In this document: one piece after another, positions 61,249 through 64,000 of the stretch
Layout of the letters: each line of letters begins with the position of its first letter
How positions within the stretch are numbered: position 1 is the stretch's first letter
Assembly (NCBI GenBank): GCA_965226865.1
Contig: CBDDEH010000003.1
Span: 1 to 64,000, forward strand
DNA length: 64,000 nucleotides
Source: CBDDEH01 sp965226865
Lineage (GTDB): Bacteria; Chloroflexota; Dehalococcoidia; Lucifugimonadales; JAGWBF01
Direction: 5' to 3'
Made by a program: the position numbers and the translations under genes
Notes under the pieces: generated by a model
Databases searched by the model: none
What the model saw: the letters and a program-made list of their open reading frames with translations, nothing else
What the model was told of the DNA's origin: nothing

Positions 61249-62196
61249 GTGAGTGAAGCGAACTCATTATCCTCCTCTGTCTCCGACCGCATTGACGAAG
61301 AGATGCGGTCGTTATTTGGTCGTTACCTAACGGATCGCAGTCCACTGCGCCTTGATGACTACGGATGGCACGAAGTGCGTCCCGATGTGCTAGACAAGGA
61401 GTTCATCGATGGTCTCACGTTCGTTACCCTTGTAGAATCCAACCCAACAGCCCCATCCGAGAAGCTTCTTGATGCCGCTGACCGAAGTCGGGCCCCCTGG
61501 CTAAGGCAATTCATCATCCTGACCTGGCTCCCTGAAGAAAGCATGCATCCTATGGTCTTCCGAGAATATCTGGTCTCCTCAGGTACTTCAAAGGCTTTCG
61601 ACCTAGATAAGCAGATGCAGGACACCTACGAACGGGGCTTCGAACTTGGCGAAGGATACTCCGAGCTCCAAGCGGCCACCTACGGCTGGCTTCAGGAACT
61701 TATCACCTGGCGGTTCTATGAGTCCATGCGAAACTATCTGGTTTCCACCGCCACTCCAGACAACCCCACCGACATGGTGCTGGTGAGAATATTAGGGGAC
61801 GTTGCAAAACAGGAGAACTTTCACAGGTTCGTTTATCTTTCTGGGATCAGGACAGTGCTAAAACATGCCCCCCAAAGGAAGTGGGAGGTTGTCAGCGCTG
61901 CGAGTGAATTCCTGATGCCTGGGCACCACATGGCTCCCTCAATGCAGAAGCAGGCCCCTCATTGGAGTGCAAAGTTTGGCTTCTCCCACCGCCAGCTCGC
62001 TCGGGATATAGTTGCCGACATGATTACGATTACGGGCTACCGAGGGCTGGCGCAAGCTGCCATAGGATATGCCGTCAAAAATGAAGTTTACTGGTATTTG
62101 AAAATCCCCGGCGTTTTGCTTGCTCCGTTCTCAAAGCCCTATTGGTCACCCGTCAACGCCTTGGTCGGAAGGGCCCTGGCGCGAATGTACGGGTAG
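61249..62196 (+). CDS. acyl-ACP desaturase-like diiron protein
   Basis: 315 residues from GTG 61249. The diiron ligands of the ferritin-like acyl-ACP desaturase family are visible as LPEESMHP (E-E-x-x-H) and AKQENFHRFVYL (E-x-x-H), with further helical Glu in ELGEGYSELQAATYGWLQEL. C-terminal HWSAKFGFSHRQLARDIVAD is consistent. Such enzymes insert double bonds into acyl chains carried on ACP, in the cytosol. An unlinked ferredoxin would supply electrons. Confidence 0.8.
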   Translation: MSEANSLSSSVSDRIDEEMRSLFGRYLTDRSPLRLDDYGWHEVRPDVLDKEFIDGLTFVTLVESNPTAPSEKLLDAADRSRAPWLRQFIILTWLPEESMHPMVFREYLVSSGTSKAFDLDKQMQDTYERGFELGEGYSELQAATYGWLQELITWRFYESMRNYLVSTATPDNPTDMVLVRILGDVAKQENFHRFVYLSGIRTVLKHAPQRKWEVVSAASEFLMPGHHMAPSMQKQAPHWSAKFGFSHRQLARDIVADMITITGYRGLAQAAIGYAVKNEVYWYLKIPGVLLAPFSKPYWSPVNALVGRALARMYG

Positions 62197-62286
62197 TACA
62201 GCTCCCATCTGAACCAGAGAATACCTGGCTTAACCAGTCGAAGGCCGCGCATCGAAATCGATGTTAAACCCCAGTTGATCATGTAA

Positions 62287-63524
62287 GTGGACTCATCCGT
62301 TGATCAGCCTGGCGTGACTGGAACCACGAAGGCCAACAGTACCCTTCTTGCGTCCGTGAGCATCGCGGGCCACGGTATCAAACATCTTATGAGCGCGGCC
62401 TTTTTTGTCCTATTGCCAGAGCTCAAAGATGGGCTGGGCCTTAGTAACGCCGGAGTCGGCACACTTTCTGCCTTCAGGAACGTCTCGGGCGGCGTTATGA
62501 ACATTCCCGCTGGGTTCGTTGCCGACCGTTACCGGAGTCAGGGAGCTGCGATCCTCGGCATATCCATCATCGTGGTCGGAGTCTCCCTTGGCGCCCTCGG
62601 CCTGGTACACAGTCTACCGCTGGCTGTCCTTGCCGCGACGATCTTCAGCATCGGCATCACCTTCTGGCACCCAACTGCCATCTCTGCCCTCTCCAGGCGT
62701 TTCGCTCATAAGAGAGGGTTCATGATCTCACTTCACGGCACGGGCGGGAGCATAGGTGAGGTGTCGGGGCCGCTTGTTGTCGGTGGCCTTCTGTTGTTCA
62801 TGGGGTGGCGCTTTGTACTCAATACCGTCGGCGGGCCGGGAATCCTTGCAGGGGTAGTCATCTGGTTGCTGTTGCGAAAGGCGATGTCCTCCGGTCCAGA
62901 GCAGACACCTGCACCGAACTACTTGCAGTCTCTTGTAGCACTTCTAGCCAACCGGCGGCTTTTGAGCCTCCTGATCTTGGTAGTCGGCTACAGTGCTTCA
63001 CAGAGCTCCATCGTCACATTTCTTCCAATTTTCTTGCAGGACGAAGTTGGATACTCAGCTTCCGTCATGACTCTTTTTATCGCCGCTTCTCAGACAGTCG
63101 AAATAATCTCCCAACCCATCATGGGGATGCTGTCGGACCGCTATGGTCGAAAAAGTGTTGCTTCCATCCCTGCTGGCTATCGGAGTCATCGTGTTCGGCA
63201 TAACTCTGGCGGAGCCAGGAGTACCCATGTTCCTTACTATTGCTGCCATGGGGGCCTTTAACTATCCGCTGATGTCTATTTTAGTGGCCGCTGCGGGTGA
63301 TATCGCCGGGGAGAACGTGCAGGCCACAGCCGTATCCCTCGTCTTCGCTGTGGCTATAACGATGGGAGGCATCTCGCCGTTGATTAGCGGGCTCCTTGCG
63401 GATGCCTTTAGTGTGGAGACGGTTTTCCTATATGCGGCAGCGATGTCACATTTCTTCCAATTTTCTTGCTGCGGCAACGGGACTTTTCCTGGCCCTGCAA
63501 CGTTGGCCTGCGAGGGTACCCTGA
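62287..63524 (+). pseudogene. MFS transporter with two frameshifts
   Basis: GTG 62287 opens a 12-TM major facilitator: ELKDGLGLSNAGVGTLSAFR, the loop GFVADRYRSQGAAILGISII (motif A-like), HGTGGSIGEVSGPLVVGGLL, then a central loop and second half with QPIMGMLSDRYGRKSVASIP. Near 63151, in a run of A, the frame shifts and continues LLPSLLAIGVIVFGITLAEP and GDIAGENVQATAVSLVFAVA. At 63445-63469 a 25-base string, copied from 63013-63037, shifts it again; the proper last helix FLAAATGLFLALQRWPARVP ends at TGA 63522-63524. The family exports or imports small solutes; this copy is broken. Confidence 0.8.
63013..63469. repeat. 25-bp exact repeat within the MFS gene
   Basis: The 25 bases at 63013-63037, starting GTCACATTTCTTCCAATT and ending CTTGC, recur exactly at 63445-63469, where they break the reading frame. 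Confidence 0.85.
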
Positions 63525-63565
63525 TCAGACCAATCGACAATGCCCATCTCCCGACAGCACTTCCT

Positions 63566-64000
63566 CTATCGGCCTAGCGCCTCCCTGCACACCTGCTCCA
63601 CCTCTACATCGTTCAGCATGACGGGAAACTTGTTTCCCAAGGAGTCCAGCGCCTTCCTGAGGGCATTTCTGGCGTTCTGGACATCGGCCTCCCCGGTCGG
63701 GAGGCCGATCAGCCGTAGCTTAGTTTCCACGGCTTCGACGCTGAGGAGGCCATAGGTCATGACTAGTTGCGGACGCATCCCAACTAGCTCTAACTCGTAG
63801 GGAGTCATCACCTCGAGTTCCAGAAAACTCTTACCCTGTAATGCCCCGATGTATCCTGGTGCAAGGCCTGGAATGTTGATAAATGCCCCAGTGATCGGTT
63901 TATTCGGAGGGTTGGGTATACCGGTAATCCTCTCGAGTGTACGAGAAAGCTGGGGCAACAGTTTTAGGTTTATGCCCGTTGGAACGCCGTATAGTAACTC
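63566..64000 (-). CDS. HMGL-family (isopropylmalate/homocitrate synthase-like) protein, partial
   Basis: The gene enters from the right edge and ends at 63566. From 64000 the frame reads ELLYGVPTGINLKLLPQLSR and TLERITGIPNPPNKPITGAF, matching the late part of the TIM barrel and following region of DRE-TIM metallolyases, where PxNKPxxG precedes the HxSGIH motif. Here that motif seems changed to INIPGLAPGYIGALQG, so metal or substrate use may differ. The end SVEAVETKLRLIGLPTGEAD fits a communication-domain helix. A homologue without full synthase activity is possible. Confidence 0.6.
   Translation of the reverse strand, partial: ELLYGVPTGINLKLLPQLSRTLERITGIPNPPNKPITGAFINIPGLAPGYIGALQGKSFLELEVMTPYELELVGMRPQLVMTYGLLSVEAVETKLRLIGLPTGEADVQNARNALRKALDSLGNKFPVMLNDVEVEQVCREALGR

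Noticed and set aside
1..64000. CRISPR arrays, rRNA genes or complete tRNA genes
   Set aside because: No regularly spaced direct repeats of CRISPR type, no rRNA-like stretches, and no full cloverleaf was found by eye.

Overview
The window reads as a moderately GC-rich bacterial chromosome segment, most likely Chloroflexota (Dehalococcoidia/SAR202-like). This is inferred from Thr/Pro-rich lipoprotein linkers, several extended peptide-binding lipoproteins, PQQ-type propellers, a Clp_N membrane protein and a large expansion of one serine-recombinase family. There is no rRNA and no intact tRNA gene, so the taxonomic call is an inference. It looks like an accessory region: short runs of intact genes separated by insertion sequences, recombinase debris and many broken genes.

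Region 0-12 kb resembles a defence island. It holds a DUF3883 nuclease-fold protein (75-1028), a NYN-domain nuclease (2974-3564), and a compact four-gene ubiquitin-like conjugation operon (3691-6577) in the order Ubl, E2, JAB peptidase, E1, the order of Bil-type anti-phage operons. A STAS-like/winged-helix regulator (6695-7369) and a disrupted AIPR abortive-infection gene (10335-11550) follow. The NYN gene and the ubiquitin-like operon carry near-identical promoters with a co-varying dyad centred at the same place, so they are probably controlled by one regulator. A cluster of very small genes and two strong hairpins lies at 7.8-8.9 kb.

Region 12-29 kb mixes recombinase and transposase remnants (serine recombinase, IS256, IS3) with an atypical SDR, a truncated UvrD-like helicase fused by deletion to a truncated amidohydrolase, and three large substrate-binding lipoproteins. 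One of these joins an eight-repeat PQQ propeller to an oligopeptide-binding domain. Region 29.8-34.2 kb is a perfectly sized inverted composite: two near-identical IS110 copies flanking an IS1182-like transposase, inserted into a dispersed repeat. Next comes a large AlbA_2/HEAT gene with an in-frame TGA, then a cytidylyltransferase / CDP-alcohol phosphatidyltransferase / HAD phosphatase cluster (38.5-40.7 kb).

Region 41221-45053 is a complete IS1595-family transposon with 29-bp perfect terminal inverted repeats and an 8-bp target duplication. It carries a DNA methyltransferase-HNH fusion and small cargo genes. From 45 to 48.7 kb there is a broken repeat protein, a DUF4166 protein, a duplicated SDR fragment and a four-TM Clp_N protein. 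Region 49-57.3 kb looks like an integrated element: two replication-relaxation proteins bracket a membrane HTH protein, a VapBC pair, two serine recombinases joined tail to tail and a ribbon-helix-helix protein. From 57.4 to 60.5 kb there are two broken IS110 copies and an intact IS3 (IS407-like) element. The window ends with a truncated peptide-binding protein, a terminator, an acyl-ACP desaturase, a doubly frameshifted MFS transporter and the end of an HMGL-family synthase.

Several dispersed repeats recur: recombinase 3' tails, a roughly 280-bp repeat, and short tracts resembling tRNA 3' ends. They look like scars of repeated integration and loss.
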